Source of the DNA: Bacillus glycinifermentans
GTDB taxonomy: Bacteria > Bacillota > Bacilli > Bacillales > Bacillaceae
Assembly (NCBI RefSeq): GCF_001042475.2
Contig: NZ_LECW02000001.1
Location: 186,001 to 250,000, forward strand
Reading direction: 5' to 3'
DNA: 64,000 nt
Below are positions 50,701 to 61,500 of this stretch, one piece after another. The position numbers and the translations under genes were made by a program. Each line of letters opens with the position of its first letter. Position 1 is the first letter of the stretch. The notes under the pieces are model-generated. The model made no database searches and was not told where the DNA came from. It was given only the letters and a program-made list of their open reading frames with translations.

Positions 50701-53700
50701 CGGGCTATATGATTCCGTCGGTGTTTATGCAATTGCAGGAGCTTCCGCTGACAGGCAACGGAAAAGTCGACAGAAGGGCGTTGCCTGAACCGGATGCAGC
50801 GCAAATTGCGCAAACGGAATATACAGCGCCGAGAAATCGCACAGAAGCACAGCTTGCCGGGCTTTGGCAAGAGGTGCTCAACGTTTCGAAAGTCGGCGTG
50901 CGCGACAATTTCTTTGAACTCGGCGGCCATTCCTTGCTCGGTATGGCTCTCATCGCCCGCATTCAGCAGGAGATGAATGTCAAGCTGCGGCTGAAAGATC
51001 TGTTCCAGTCGCCGACGGTTGAAAGCCTGGCGAAAACCGCGGCACAGGCGGAGAAAACATCGTCCGTCTATATCGAGCCCGCAGAAGAGGGGGAGACTTA
51101 TCCGGTATCGTCTGCTCAAAAACGGATCTATGTCCTTCAGCAGCTTGAGGGCGCCGAGAAAAGCTATAACATGCCATCTGTTCTTCAGCTGGAAGGAAAG
51201 CTTGATCGTAAACGGCTGGAAGAGGCAGCACGAATGCTCGTCATGCGCCATGAAGCGTTCAGGACATCGTTTCACATCGAGGATGGAGAGCCTGTACAGC
51301 GGATACGGAAGGATACCGGCTTTACGGTTGATGTAATTGACGCTGAGGAGCGCGAAGCCGAAAAGCTGATCCAGGACTTCATCAGGCCGTTTGATTTGAC
51401 CGAAGCGCCGCTGTTCAGGATGAATCTCATCCGCCTTGCAGAAGAGAAACACCTTTTGCTTGTCGATATGCACCACATCATTTCAGACGGCGCGTCCGTC
51501 AGCGTGCTGATCGATGAACTGGCAAGGCTCTATGCCGGGGAGACGCTTGAACCGCTTCGCATTCAGTATAAGGATTACACCGTTTGGCAGCGGGCATTTT
51601 TGCAGAACGGACGCGATAAAAAGCTTGAAGAATATTGGCTGAAAAAGCTTGGCGGCGAACTGCCGGTTCTCGCGCTGCCGACCGATTATCCGCGTCCGTC
51701 CGTTCAGACGTTTGAAGGCGACCGCATCGCCTTTACGATCAATCAGAAACTTGTCCGGTCTTTGAGAAAGCTTGCTCAAGAAACGGGAACGACTCTGTAT
51801 ATGGTTCTTCTTGCGTCCTACAGCGCGTTTTTGTCGAAGCTCAGCGGACAGAAGGAAATGGTGGTCGGATCGCCGGCAGCGGGAAGATCGCACGCTGATC
51901 TGGACAAGATCATCGGGATGTTTGTCAATACGCTGGCGATAAGGACGCATCCGCAAGGAGAAAAAACGTTTGCCGCGTTTTTAGAGGAAGTCAAGGAAAC
52001 TTCGCTTGGTGCCTATGAACATCAGGATTATCCGTTTGAAGAACTGGTTGAAAAATTGGAAGTCCGGCGCGATATGAGCCGAAATCCATTGTTCGATGCC
52101 GTATTCTCGATGCAAAATGCCGATTTGCGGACATTGTCAATGGAAGGCGTCACCCTTCGCCCATACGAGTTTGAACACAAAACGGCCAAGTTTGATCTGA
52201 CGCTGGCCGCGGCCGAAGAAGACGATATTGTCCGGTTTGAAATGGAGTATAATACAGCTCTTTTCAAAGATGAAACGATCAGTCGCTGGAGTAAGTACTG
52301 GCTCAATCTGCTCGAAGCGGTTGCGGACAATCCGAATATCCGCCTTTCAGAACTCTCCCTGCTCAATGAAGCGGAAAAACGCCGGATCGTCGAAGCGTGG
52401 AACGACACGGCGCTTGACGTTCCGTCAGACAAAACGATCCACGAGCTGTTCGAAGCACAGGTCAGCCGCACGCCTGACCGCGGGGCAGCGGTATTCAACG
52501 GCCGCCGCTGGACGTACCGGGAGCTCAACGCCCGCGCGAACCGTCTGGCCCGCCTGCTTATCGAAAAAGGAGCGCGGCCGGAACGGAGAATCGGCATCAT
52601 GGTCAAGCCTTCCCTCGAAATGGCGGCCGGGGTGCTTGCGGTTTTGAAAGCGGGAGCGGCTTATGTGCCGATCGATCCCGCCTATCCGGAACAAAGGATC
52701 AAATACATCCTGGAAGACAGCGGAGCGGAGCTCCTGTTGACCCAATCGGATGCAGCCGTGCCTGACGGCTTCTGCGGGGAAACGATTCTGCTTGATACCG
52801 TGTTAACCGGAGAAGTGACTTCAGAAGATGAAGTGAATCCGCAGTCAGAGGCAAAACCGGACAACCTGGCTTACTTAATCTACACATCAGGTACGACGGG
52901 CCGGCCGAAAGGCGTCATGGTCGAGCACCATTCGCTTGTGAACTTGTGCTATTGGCACAATCACGAATTCGCTGTCACTGAACGCGACAAGAGTGCGAAA
53001 TACGCCGGCTTCGGCTTTGATGCGTCTGTGTGGGAGATGTTCCCGTACTGGATCGCCGGAAGCGAGCTGCACATGATCGATGAAGCGATCCGGATGGATA
53101 TCGTCCGCCTGAATCAATATTTTGAAGAACACGGCATCACGATTACGTTCCTCCCGACTCAGCTGTGCGAGCAGTTTATGGAGCTTGACAACAAATCGCT
53201 GCGCGTGCTTCTGACGGGCGGCGACAAGCTGAAGCGGGTCGAAAAGCGCGGCTATACGCTCGTCAACAACTACGGCCCGACAGAAAACACGGTCGTGGCG
53301 ACAAGCACGGCGATTGATCCTGACGAAGGAATGCTTTCGATCGGCAGACCGATCGCCAACACCCGGGTTTATGTGCTCGGAGAGCACAACGAAGTACAAC
53401 CTGCGGGTGTCACGGGTGAATTGTGCATCGCCGGCCGCGGGCTTGCGCGCGGTTATCTCAACAAGCCGGAAGAAACGGCGAAGCGCTTTACGGCAGACCC
53501 GTTTGTACCGGGTGAGCGGATGTACCGGACGGGCGATGCCGTCAAATGGCTTCCGGACGGCCGGATCGAATATATCGGCCGGATCGACCAGCAGGTGAAA
53601 ATCCGCGGCTTCCGGATCGAGCTTTCTGAAATCGAGGTGCAGCTCGCGAAGCTCCCGGGCGTGAATGAAGCGGCCGTTGCCGACATTGAGGATGCGCATG

Positions 53701-55547
53701 GCAACAAAGCGCTCTGCGGCTATGTCACATCGGCTGAAACGCTTGATACAGGACGCCTTGCGGACCAATTAGCGAAGACGCTGCCGGACTACATGGTGCC
53801 GGCATATTGGGTGCAGCTCGGCGAGCTGCCGATTACGGCGAACGGCAAAGTCGACAAACGCGCGCTTCCAAAGCCTGACCTCACGGCACAGACGGCCGAA
53901 TACAAAGCGCCGCGGACCGAGATTGAGCAGCTGTTGGCAGATATTTGGCAGGACGTTCTCAGCGTTGAACGAATCGGGATCAGCGACAATTTCTTCACAC
54001 TCGGCGGAGATTCGATCAAGGGGATTCAAATGGCGAGCCGCCTTCAGCAGCACGGCTGGAAGCTAGAGATGAAGGATTTATTCCAGCACCCGACGATCGA
54101 ACAGATCAGTTTTTATGTAGAGACGGCTGATAATAAAGCGATCGATCAGGGGCCTGTCGAAGGTGAAGTGATGCTGACGCCGATCCAGCGCTGGTTCTTC
54201 GAACGCTCGTTTTCGAATGAGCACCACTGGAATCAGTCGGTTATGCTTCATGCACCGTCAGGCTTCGATCCTGAGATTACCGGACGGGTTTTAAGCAAGC
54301 TGATGGAGCATCATGATGCATTGCGCATCATTTATAAACGGGATGAAGAGAGCGTTATTCAGTACAACAGAGGGCCTGAAGCCTCGGAGGTTCAGCCGGA
54401 GGTCATTCACCTGCACCAATCGGGCGCTGAATTGGAAGCTTCCATTTTGGAAGAGGCCAATCGAATTCAAGGCAGCATCGATTTGTCGCAGGGACATCTG
54501 CTGAAAGCTGCAATCTTCAAAACCGGCCAAGGCGACCATTTGCTGATCGTCATCCACCATCTTGTCGTGGACGGTGTGTCATGGCGGATTTTGCTGGAGG
54601 ACTTTGCGGCAGGATTGCTTCAAGCTGAAAAAGGCGGGCCGATCGTCCTTCCGGAAAAATCACATTCCTTTGCAGAATACGCGGCACGATTGAGTGAGTA
54701 TGCCGGTTCCAAGACGTTTGCCAAGGAAATCGGCTATTGGGAGGAAATCGAGAAGACGTCGGCCGCGCCGCTCCCTAAAGATGCCGAAGCAGACGATAAG
54801 CGGATGCGCCATACGAAAACGGTTGAATTCTCGTTGACGAAAGAAGAAACGGAACAGCTCATGACAAAAGTCCACGAAGCGTACAACACGGAAATAAATG
54901 ATATTTTGCTTACGGCGTTGGGCTTTGCCGTAAAAGAATGGACAGGACAAAGTGATTTCATCGTCACGCTGGAGGGACACGGGCGTGAGGACATCATTGA
55001 CGGCTTAAATATGTCGAGAACCGTCGGCTGGTTTACGAGCCAGTTCCCTGCACTGATTCAGATGCGCCATTCCGATGATATGGGCTATCAAATCAAACAG
55101 GTCAAAGAAGATTTGCGCCACATCCCGAATAAAGGAATCGGCTATGGCATCTATCGCTATTTAACAGAGGAAGGCAAAAAAAGCGGGCGGGTCAAACCGG
55201 AGATCAGCTTTAACTATTTAGGCCAGTTCACGGAAATGTCTGAATCGGGTCGGTTTACCCGGTCGAAACTGCCGTCCGGCGATCCCCTGAGCCCCGATAC
55301 TGAGAAGCCGAACGCTCTTGACATCGTCGGTTTTATCGAGGACGGCGTGCTGACGATGTCGATCGCTTATCATTCATTGGAATTTAAAGAAAGCACAATC
55401 TCAACTGTCGCCGGCAGATTTAAAGCTTATTTGCTGCAATTGATCGATCATTGTCTGACTCAAGACGGAGACGAGTTAACCCCGAGTGATCTTGGAGACG
55501 ACGATTTGACACTTGAAGAACTTGATAAATTGATGGAAATTTTCTAA
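44793..55547 (+). CDS. lchAA: Lichenysin synthetase subunit A (three-module NRPS)
   Basis: A 3584-residue nonribosomal peptide synthetase that starts the lipopeptide lichenysin. Domain order is C-A-T, C-A-T, C-A-T-E. Condensation HHxxxDG motifs are at about 139, 1188 and 2227; adenylation SGTTG cores at about 606, 1658 and 2698; phosphopantetheine serines at about 1008, 2047 and 3074, the last in GGDS as usual before an epimerase; epimerase HHLVVDGVSW at about 3255. Specificity codes read by hand are DAQDLGVVDK (Gln), DAFMLGMVFK (Leu) and DAWFLGNVVK (Leu, epimerised to D-Leu). The first C domain is the starter type that joins a 3-hydroxy fatty acid. ATG 44793 is nine bases after AAGGAGG; ATG 44787 is too close. 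Confidence 0.95.
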   Translation: MDNTVYYPLTHAQKRIWYTETFYPGTSVSNLSGFGKLKSESGIDAGLLTEAIRQFVRTNETMRFRLKLAEGGEPKQYIAAYEPFDIEYIDAEEYGGVDEVLSWGQAEAQRPIPLYESRLFTFAVVRISPEESWFFTKVHHAIADGISMTLLGNRITDIYLKLEKGEQDFEAVQASFTEHIQSELEYERSKRFEKDKAYWNAQYESIPEPVSLKQSDSYQTCLEAVRLSKEISPSLHKKIQTYCKENNISVLSLFLSILHIYMHRVTGQNDIVLGTFIGNRTNAKEKQMLGMFVSTIPMKAHIDAHQDFTAFVQERMKDQLKVIRHQKYPYNLLINDLREREPNINRLFAVSLEYQVMQWQQKETVSFLTEPIFSGSEVNDISIHVKERWDTGTLAIDFDYRSELFSSREMSALYERLMTLLEDALTSPHKRINDLAVVSNEETEMLLQRSSASLLKNEKEMTLHGLFEQKAAEIPDKTAVFYEGKHLSYRELNEQANRLAKALRNRGIGPDTPAAVLMERSEQTLTAILGILKAGGAYVPIDPGFPEERIHFMLKDSNAKVVITDGEFHAETAETLLFAEAVAETEEAGNQPSSAGAEHLAYIIYTSGTTGRPKGVMIEHRQVHHLVRGLQQAVDTLKEEDLKLALLAPFHFDASVQQIFSSLILGKSLYIVPKKTVSDGRALAAYYRRHHIDITDCTPSHLQLLLAADDLHGIKLKHILTGGEALSWTVVEKLLQLFAKTAESRPLITNVYGPTETCVDASAFTIPNDGHVRFDTAYVPIGKPLGNNRFYILDENGALLPDGAEGELYIAGAGVGRGYLKLPELTAERFSADPFVPGGIMYRTGDAVKWLPDGTVEFLGRKDDQVKIRGYRIELGEIESVLQGMEHIEQAVVLARPGAGGSDELCGYVVPKKGGAVSAPALREHLSKHLPDYMLPSYFVELHDMPLTPSGKVDRQALLRHEVTVSGGTEYTAPRNDREQKIADIWRDVLGAGQVGIHDQFFELGGHSLKAMTMLAKIHKTFGVEVPLNVLFAKPTVAGLSEYIAEAERKGFAEIKPAAESEHYPLSLAQQRIYIVSDLEDAGIGYNMPAAAMLEGTLDLHRLEESFQKLVDRHEALRTSFLSVNGEPKQKIHQQVRFKLEMIESGSLDEERMLTSFVRRFDLEKAPLMRVGLVRIEDTRHMLLFDMHHLISDGVSISIILHDLAKFYNGEQLPDVRLHYKDYASWQRDEAEGGFQKEEEYWKNVFSGELPVLQLLTDEPRPAVQSFEGDRVSAVLPKAVKDKLNGLAEKNGATLYMVMLAAYNALLAKYTRQDDVIVGTPTAGRRHSDLEGIVGMFVNTLAIRSKVDRQHTFTELLHDVRQTVFDAFEHQDYPFEWLAEKLNVPRDLSRHPIFDTMFILQNAMDDIPLIGDLRLLIHETNVKIAKFDLTLQAKEEREEIVIDLDYSTKLFRKDTAERMLKHYLHLLREITADPSRKIGEYGLLTEEETNRQLVEFNPGASDYPREKTIVQQFEEQAEKAGDRPALQFEGTVFTYGELNERANQLARHLRDNGVENGTTAAILTARSAEMVVGILAVLKAGAAYVPIDPDHPEQRIKHFFHDSGASVLLTQKSLKPLAEAAEFAGVTIILDDEHLYRGDARNLNVPVSPETLANLTYTSGTTGMPKGNMVTHRNILRTVKNTNYMEIMGTDIVLSISNYVFDAFMFDVFGSLLNGAKLVIVPKETILDTERLADAIEKENVTVLMITTALFNLLTDMRPGSMKNLRRVLFGGERASVDHVKRALKAAGKGKLLHMYGPSESTVFTTYHPVNDVPENAQAVPIGKPVSNTEVLILDSSGNVQPRGVAGELCVGGDGLVRGYFNRPELTSEKFVPHPFKKGQKIYRTGDLARWLSDGSIEFIGRIDQQVKIRGQRIELGEIEHHLLTHDAIQEAAVLAVDGTAGDKMICAYIIADKELSNRELREHAAVGLPGYMIPSVFMQLQELPLTGNGKVDRRALPEPDAAQIAQTEYTAPRNRTEAQLAGLWQEVLNVSKVGVRDNFFELGGHSLLGMALIARIQQEMNVKLRLKDLFQSPTVESLAKTAAQAEKTSSVYIEPAEEGETYPVSSAQKRIYVLQQLEGAEKSYNMPSVLQLEGKLDRKRLEEAARMLVMRHEAFRTSFHIEDGEPVQRIRKDTGFTVDVIDAEEREAEKLIQDFIRPFDLTEAPLFRMNLIRLAEEKHLLLVDMHHIISDGASVSVLIDELARLYAGETLEPLRIQYKDYTVWQRAFLQNGRDKKLEEYWLKKLGGELPVLALPTDYPRPSVQTFEGDRIAFTINQKLVRSLRKLAQETGTTLYMVLLASYSAFLSKLSGQKEMVVGSPAAGRSHADLDKIIGMFVNTLAIRTHPQGEKTFAAFLEEVKETSLGAYEHQDYPFEELVEKLEVRRDMSRNPLFDAVFSMQNADLRTLSMEGVTLRPYEFEHKTAKFDLTLAAAEEDDIVRFEMEYNTALFKDETISRWSKYWLNLLEAVADNPNIRLSELSLLNEAEKRRIVEAWNDTALDVPSDKTIHELFEAQVSRTPDRGAAVFNGRRWTYRELNARANRLARLLIEKGARPERRIGIMVKPSLEMAAGVLAVLKAGAAYVPIDPAYPEQRIKYILEDSGAELLLTQSDAAVPDGFCGETILLDTVLTGEVTSEDEVNPQSEAKPDNLAYLIYTSGTTGRPKGVMVEHHSLVNLCYWHNHEFAVTERDKSAKYAGFGFDASVWEMFPYWIAGSELHMIDEAIRMDIVRLNQYFEEHGITITFLPTQLCEQFMELDNKSLRVLLTGGDKLKRVEKRGYTLVNNYGPTENTVVATSTAIDPDEGMLSIGRPIANTRVYVLGEHNEVQPAGVTGELCIAGRGLARGYLNKPEETAKRFTADPFVPGERMYRTGDAVKWLPDGRIEYIGRIDQQVKIRGFRIELSEIEVQLAKLPGVNEAAVADIEDAHGNKALCGYVTSAETLDTGRLADQLAKTLPDYMVPAYWVQLGELPITANGKVDKRALPKPDLTAQTAEYKAPRTEIEQLLADIWQDVLSVERIGISDNFFTLGGDSIKGIQMASRLQQHGWKLEMKDLFQHPTIEQISFYVETADNKAIDQGPVEGEVMLTPIQRWFFERSFSNEHHWNQSVMLHAPSGFDPEITGRVLSKLMEHHDALRIIYKRDEESVIQYNRGPEASEVQPEVIHLHQSGAELEASILEEANRIQGSIDLSQGHLLKAAIFKTGQGDHLLIVIHHLVVDGVSWRILLEDFAAGLLQAEKGGPIVLPEKSHSFAEYAARLSEYAGSKTFAKEIGYWEEIEKTSAAPLPKDAEADDKRMRHTKTVEFSLTKEETEQLMTKVHEAYNTEINDILLTALGFAVKEWTGQSDFIVTLEGHGREDIIDGLNMSRTVGWFTSQFPALIQMRHSDDMGYQIKQVKEDLRHIPNKGIGYGIYRYLTEEGKKSGRVKPEISFNYLGQFTEMSESGRFTRSKLPSGDPLSPDTEKPNALDIVGFIEDGVLTMSIAYHSLEFKESTISTVAGRFKAYLLQLIDHCLTQDGDELTPSDLGDDDLTLEELDKLMEIF
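52302..53234 (+). repeat. Near-identical repeat, copy in lchAA module 3
   Basis: This segment, from the end of the condensation domain into the adenylation domain, recurs at 63068-64000 with a constant offset of 10766 bases and no indels. I counted about 28 differences in 933 bases by eye, roughly 97 percent identity. The repeat probably continues past the window edge. Confidence 0.85.
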
Positions 55548-55567
55548 CAAAACATACGAGGTGGCTT

Positions 55568-58500
55568 ATGGGGAAACAAAAGATTCAAAAGGTATATCCT
55601 TTGACACCGATGCAGGAAGGGATGCTGTATCACGCAATGCTTGATCCGGAATCTTCCTCTTACTTCACACAGCTGGAGCTTTTCATAGACGGGGATTTTG
55701 ATTTAGAGATCTTTGAAAAAAGCGTAAATCAGCTCGTGCGTTCTTACGATATTCTCAGAACGGTTTTCGTTTATCAGCAATTGCAAAAGCCGCGTCAAGT
55801 CGTCCTGGCTGAGCGCGGAATGAAGGTTCATTTTGAGGATATCGCAGGATGGGATGAAGCGCGGCAAAACGTGCGCATTGGACAATATAAACAGGACGTT
55901 CAGAAAACCGGATTTAACCTTGCGAAAGATATGCTCTTTAAAGTGGCGGTTTTCCGGCTTGCCGATCAGCAATATCGGCTCATCTGGAGCAATCATCATA
56001 TCGTGATGGACGGCTGGAGCATGGGCATATTGATGAAGCGGCTTTTTGAAAACTATGAAGCGTTTCGTTCAAACCGTCCGGCTCCGCTTGATCAAGGCAG
56101 GCCTTATGCCGACTATATCAAATGGCTCGGCCGGCAAGACAAGGAAGAAGCCGGGGCATACTGGGAAAAGCGCCTTGGCGATGTGGAAAGCCCGAGCGTC
56201 ATCCCGGGCCGAAAAGCGGGAGAGGCCGAAGGGGTCTATCAGAATGAAGAGTTCACATTGGTCTGGGAACGGGATTTGGTCGATGCCGTCCAAAGGGCGG
56301 CCAACCGCTATAACGTTACGGCGCCTAATCTGTTTCAGGCGATGTGGGGAGCGGTTCTTGCCAAATACAATGCCGCAGATGACGTGGTGTTCGGCACGGT
56401 TGTGTCCGGACGCCCGTCTGAGGTCAACGGCATCGAACATATGGCGGGCTTATTTATCAATACGATCCCGGTCCGCTTAAAAATCGGAAAAAACGCTACA
56501 TTTGCCGAACTGTTCAAGCAGGCGCAGCAGCATGCGATCGAAGCGGAGCAGTACGATTATCTCCCGCTGTATGAGATTCAAAAGGGCTCCGCTTTAGAGG
56601 GCCGTCTCATCAGCCATCTGGTTGCGTTTGAAAACTACCCATTGGATAAAGAGTTTGAAAACGGGGCGATGAAGGAGCGCCTCGGCTTTTCCATCAAAGC
56701 GGGAGAGGCCTTTGAACAAACAAACTACGATTTTAACCTGATCGTATACCCGGGAACAGAATGGACGCTCAAGCTGAAATACAACAGTTCGGTTTATGAC
56801 GCCTCTTTCATTGAGAAGGCGGCGGAGCACCTGACAAGCCTTGCCAGGATCGCCGTGTCCGATCCGGAATCACCGGCAAGGCGGGCCGGGCTTTTATCAG
56901 ATGAGGAACAAAAAGCGCTGCTTGCCTTCAATGATACAAAAACGGACTATCCGCGGGACAAGTCGATTCCGGAACTGTTTGAGGAACAGGCGGAACAGAC
57001 GCCTGAAAGAGCGGCTGTCGTTTACAACGGATCGAGCATCACGTACCGCAGGCTCAATGAAAAAGCCAATCAGCTTGCGCGGCGCTTGCAGGAAAACGGC
57101 CTGAGGCATGGGGGAAGGGCAGCGGTCATGATGGAGAGGTCGCTTGAATCGGCCGTCGGCATGCTGGCGGTGCTGAAAGCAGGCGGCGCATACGTGCCGA
57201 TTGATCCGGACTACCCCGAAGATCGAATCCGCTTTTTGCTGGAAGACAGCGGTGCAAACATCGTCGTCATCAAGCAGGGAACAAAGCGCTCTTTCGACGG
57301 GTATAAAACGATTGCGGCTGATGATAAATCGCTTGAACGTGAAGATTCCGCCAATCTTGAAACGATCGCGAATCCTGATGATCTCGCGTACTGCATATAT
57401 ACATCGGGTTCGACGGGGAAGCCGAAAGGTGTCATGGTCGAGCACCGCAATATCGTCCGCCTCGTCAAAAACGCCGGATATATTCCGCTTCATGCCGAAG
57501 TGAACATGGCGCAGACGGGAGCGGTCAGCTTTGATGCCAGTACGTTCGAGGTGTTTGGCGCATTATTGAACGGAGCGACCCTCTTTCCTGTTCCGAAAGA
57601 AACGCTTCTTGATGCGAGAGCGTTCAAAGCGTTTTTGGAAGAGAACGGCATCACGACGATGTGGCTGACCTCTCCGCTCTTCAATCAGCTCGCACATCAA
57701 GATCCGAACATGTTCAATACTGTAAAAGATGTCATCATCGGCGGCGATGCGCTCGTACCGGGTATCGTCAATAAGGTCAAGCGCGCATGTCCCGCTCTCT
57801 CCCTTTGGAACGGCTACGGCCCGACGGAAAACACGACATTTTCGACATGCTTTTGCATCGACCGGGAATATGAGCACGCGATACCGATCGGAAAGCCGAT
57901 CGCAAATTCAACGGCCTATATTCTTGATGACGAACAACAGCTTCTCCCGATTGGCGTGCCCGGCGAGCTGTGTGTCGGCGGAGACGGGGTGGCGCGAGGG
58001 TATTTGAACCGGCCTGAGCTGACCGCCGAAAAATTCGTCAGCGATCCATTTAAAGAAGGAGGGCGGATCTACCGGACAGGCGATTTGGCAAGACGGCTCC
58101 CCGACGGAAACATCGAATTTCTCGGACGGATTGATCATCAGGTGAAGGTGCGCGGCTTCCGGATCGAATTAGGCGAAATCGAAGCGAGGTTGGCGCAGCT
58201 TGACGGCATTCGTGAAGCAGCGGCCATCATCCGGGAAAACGGTGCGGGCGAGAACGAAATCTGCACGTATTATACCGGCGATCAGTCAGCGGCTGACGTT
58301 CGCTCAGAGCTGTCCAAGTCGCTTCCGGAGTATATGATCCCGTCTCATTTCACCCAGCTTGAGGCGATGCCGCTTACGGCAAACGGAAAGGTCGATAAAC
58401 GCCGGCTTCCGGAGCCGGCTGCAGAGGAAACGGATGCCCTATACCAACCGCCTGAAAATGAAACGGAAGAAATTCTCGCCGCGATCTGGGAAGAGATTCT

Positions 58501-61500
58501 CGGCATCAAGCGTCCTGGCATCGATGACAATTTCTTCTCAGTCGGCGGGCATTCGCTGAAAGCGATGATGCTTACGGCCAAAATTCAAGAGCAATTGCAA
58601 AAAGAGGTTCCTATCAAGATATTGTTTGAAAAGCCCACGATCAGAGGGCTTGCCGAATTTCTTCAAGGGGGATCAAAAGAGGAAGTCGTCCATCCGATCG
58701 AACCAGCTCCGTCAAGCTCTCATTATCCGGTATCCTCCGCGCAAAGGCGGATGTACATTCTCAATCAGCTCGAAGAAGCGAGCACAAGCTACAATGTGCC
58801 GGCGGTGCTGCTGCTGGAGGGCAACTTGGACAAAAACCGTCTCGAATCTGCGTTTCGGGCTTTAATCAGCCGTCATGAAACACTCCGGACTTCGTTTGCC
58901 GTCATAGACGGGGACATCGTCCAACACGTTCATGAGGACGTGCCGTTTACGCTAACGGTTTCACAAGCGGAAGAAGCGGCGGCCGAGACGAAAATCGGCG
59001 GGTTTATCCGCCCGTTTCAACTGGATCAGGCGCCGCTCGTCCGGGCGGAGCTCGTTCAATTGGAGGAAAAGCGCCATCTGCTGTTGATCGATATGCACCA
59101 TATTATTACGGACGGAAGCTCGACAGGCATTTTCATCCGCGATCTCGCGCAGCTGTACCATGGCGGCGTGTTGCCGGTCCAAAAGCTGCATTACAAAGAT
59201 TTCGCCGTCTGGCAAAACGAACAGGAACGAACGGGCAAGCTTAAAAAACAGGAGCAATATTGGCTTGACGTATTCAAAGGCGAGCTCCCTGTGCTGGATC
59301 TCCCGTACGACTATCCGCGTCCTGCAAAACGCAGCTTTGAAGGAGAGCGGGTTGTCTTTGGAATTGATAAAAAGCTTGCAAGCGAGATTCAGAGGTTCCT
59401 TTCCGAGTCTGATACAACGCTTTATATGTTTCTGCTTGCTGCGTTCAATATCTTTTTGGCGAAGTATGCGTCACAGGACGATATCATTGTCGGATCGCCT
59501 GTTGCCGGGAGAACCCATCCCGATCTGAATGACATTCCAGGCATGTTTGTCAACACACTCGCCCTTCGCAATCGTCCAGAAGGGCAAAAAACGTTCAAAG
59601 AGTTTTTGCAGGAGGTCAAAGAAAAGAGCCTTCAAGCGTTTGCCGAGCAAAGCTACCCGCTTGAAGAGCTGATCGAAAAGCTGCCTCTGGCGAGAGACAC
59701 GAGCCGGAACCCGCTGTTCAGCGCATTTTTCAACATGCAAAACATGGACGTGCCTGCTTTGAGTTTGGGAGGCTTGCAGATTTCTTCCTATTCCGTGCGC
59801 CATCGCACCGCAAAGTTCGACCTGTCTCTTGAAGCCGTTGAACACGACGGGGAAATCGGTTTGAGCTTTGATTATGCGACGGCTCTATTTAAGGAAGAAA
59901 CGATCAGGCGCTGGAGCGGCCACTTCCTGAACGTGGTCAAAACGATCTGTGAAAACCCCGGCGTCAAGCTTGCGGATATCGATCCGCTTTCTGAAAACGA
60001 ACGGAAGACGCTGCTTGCTGAAGCAGTACATAGCAGGGCAGACCGGCGGGAAGACGCACCGTTTCATGAACTGTTTGAACGGCAGGTTGAAAAAACGCCT
60101 GAGCGGACGGCCGTCGTGTGCGGAGACACAAAACTCACATACCGGGAGCTTGATGAAAAAGCCAATCAGCTTGCACACGTTCTTCGCGGAAAAGGCGCCG
60201 GCAAAGAAGATGTCATCGGCATTATGCTCGACCGTTCCGCAGATGTCATCGTCTCCATCCTTGGCGTCATGAAAGCCGGAGGCGCATTTTTGCCGATCGA
60301 TCCGGAAATGCCGCCTGCAAGGATCCGATATATGCTTGAAGACAGCGGAGCCAGCTTGCTGGTTACGGAATCAGCCTATCAATCATTCCTGTCTGACATA
60401 TATAAAGGGATATTCATAGATATTGAGAAAGACATTGAGCCGGGTGTAAAGAAGGAACGTCCTGATTCGGTCAATAGCGGGGACAGTCTCGCCTATATCA
60501 TTTACACATCGGGAACGACGGGCGCTCCAAAAGGCGTTCAGCTTGAACATTGCAATCTCGTGAACTATGTTTCCTGGTTTGTCAGCGAAGCGGAGCTTGC
60601 TGAATCGGATAAGTCGGTGCTCCTGTCATCCTTCGCGTTCGATCTCGGGTATACGGGCTTGTTCCCGGTCCTTCTTGCCGGAGGGGAGCTTCATATCGTC
60701 CCGAAAGAAACATACACGGAACCGGACCGGCTATGCCGCTATATCAATGAAAAAGCGATCACATATATCAAGCTGACGCCGTCGCTGTTCCATACGATCG
60801 TGCAGCCGCAAAGCTTTGCTTTATCTAATGCGCTTGAGCCGCTGAGACTGATCGTACTCGGGGGAGAAAAGATCAATCCGGCCGATGTGGAGCGGTACTA
60901 TTCTCATTATCCGAAAGCCCGTTTTATCAACCATTACGGGCCGACGGAGACGACGATCGGCACGATCGCCAAACCGATCGATGCAGACGGGCTTAGCGAA
61001 TTTGTCAAACGTCCGACGATCGGGCGCCCGATTCCGGGTGCAGGCGCCTTCGTGCTGGATGCCTCTCGCCGCCTCGTCCCCGCCGGAGCGCCAGGCGAAC
61101 TTTATATAACGGGAAAAGGGCTTGCACGCGGTTATTTGAACAAACGGGAGCTGACAGCCGAGAGGTTTATGGAAAACCCTTATGCACCGGGGACTCTCAT
61201 GTATCAAACGGGCGATCTCGTCCGCCGTCTTCCGAATGGGGAGATCGAATTTTTAGGACGTACCGATGATCAGGTGAAAATCCGCGGATACAGGATTGAA
61301 TTGAAGGAAATCGAAGACGCCCTGAAAGAGTGCAAGGATGTGGAAAGAGCGGTCGTCCTCGCCTTTGCGCCGGATTCGGGATTGGAGGAGCTGTGCGCCT
61401 ATATTCAGTCAAAGCAAACAATCGCATCTTCCGAGCTGAGGGAGCATCTTTCCGAAAGGCTGCCTTCGTACATGGTGCCGTCATACTTTGTCACCGTCGA

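Noticed and set aside
52028..52606. Identical minus-strand ORF pair at 52028-52606 and 62794-63372 as a repeated gene
   Set aside because: These are antisense shadows of the duplicated NRPS segment and have no ribosome sites or family resemblance.
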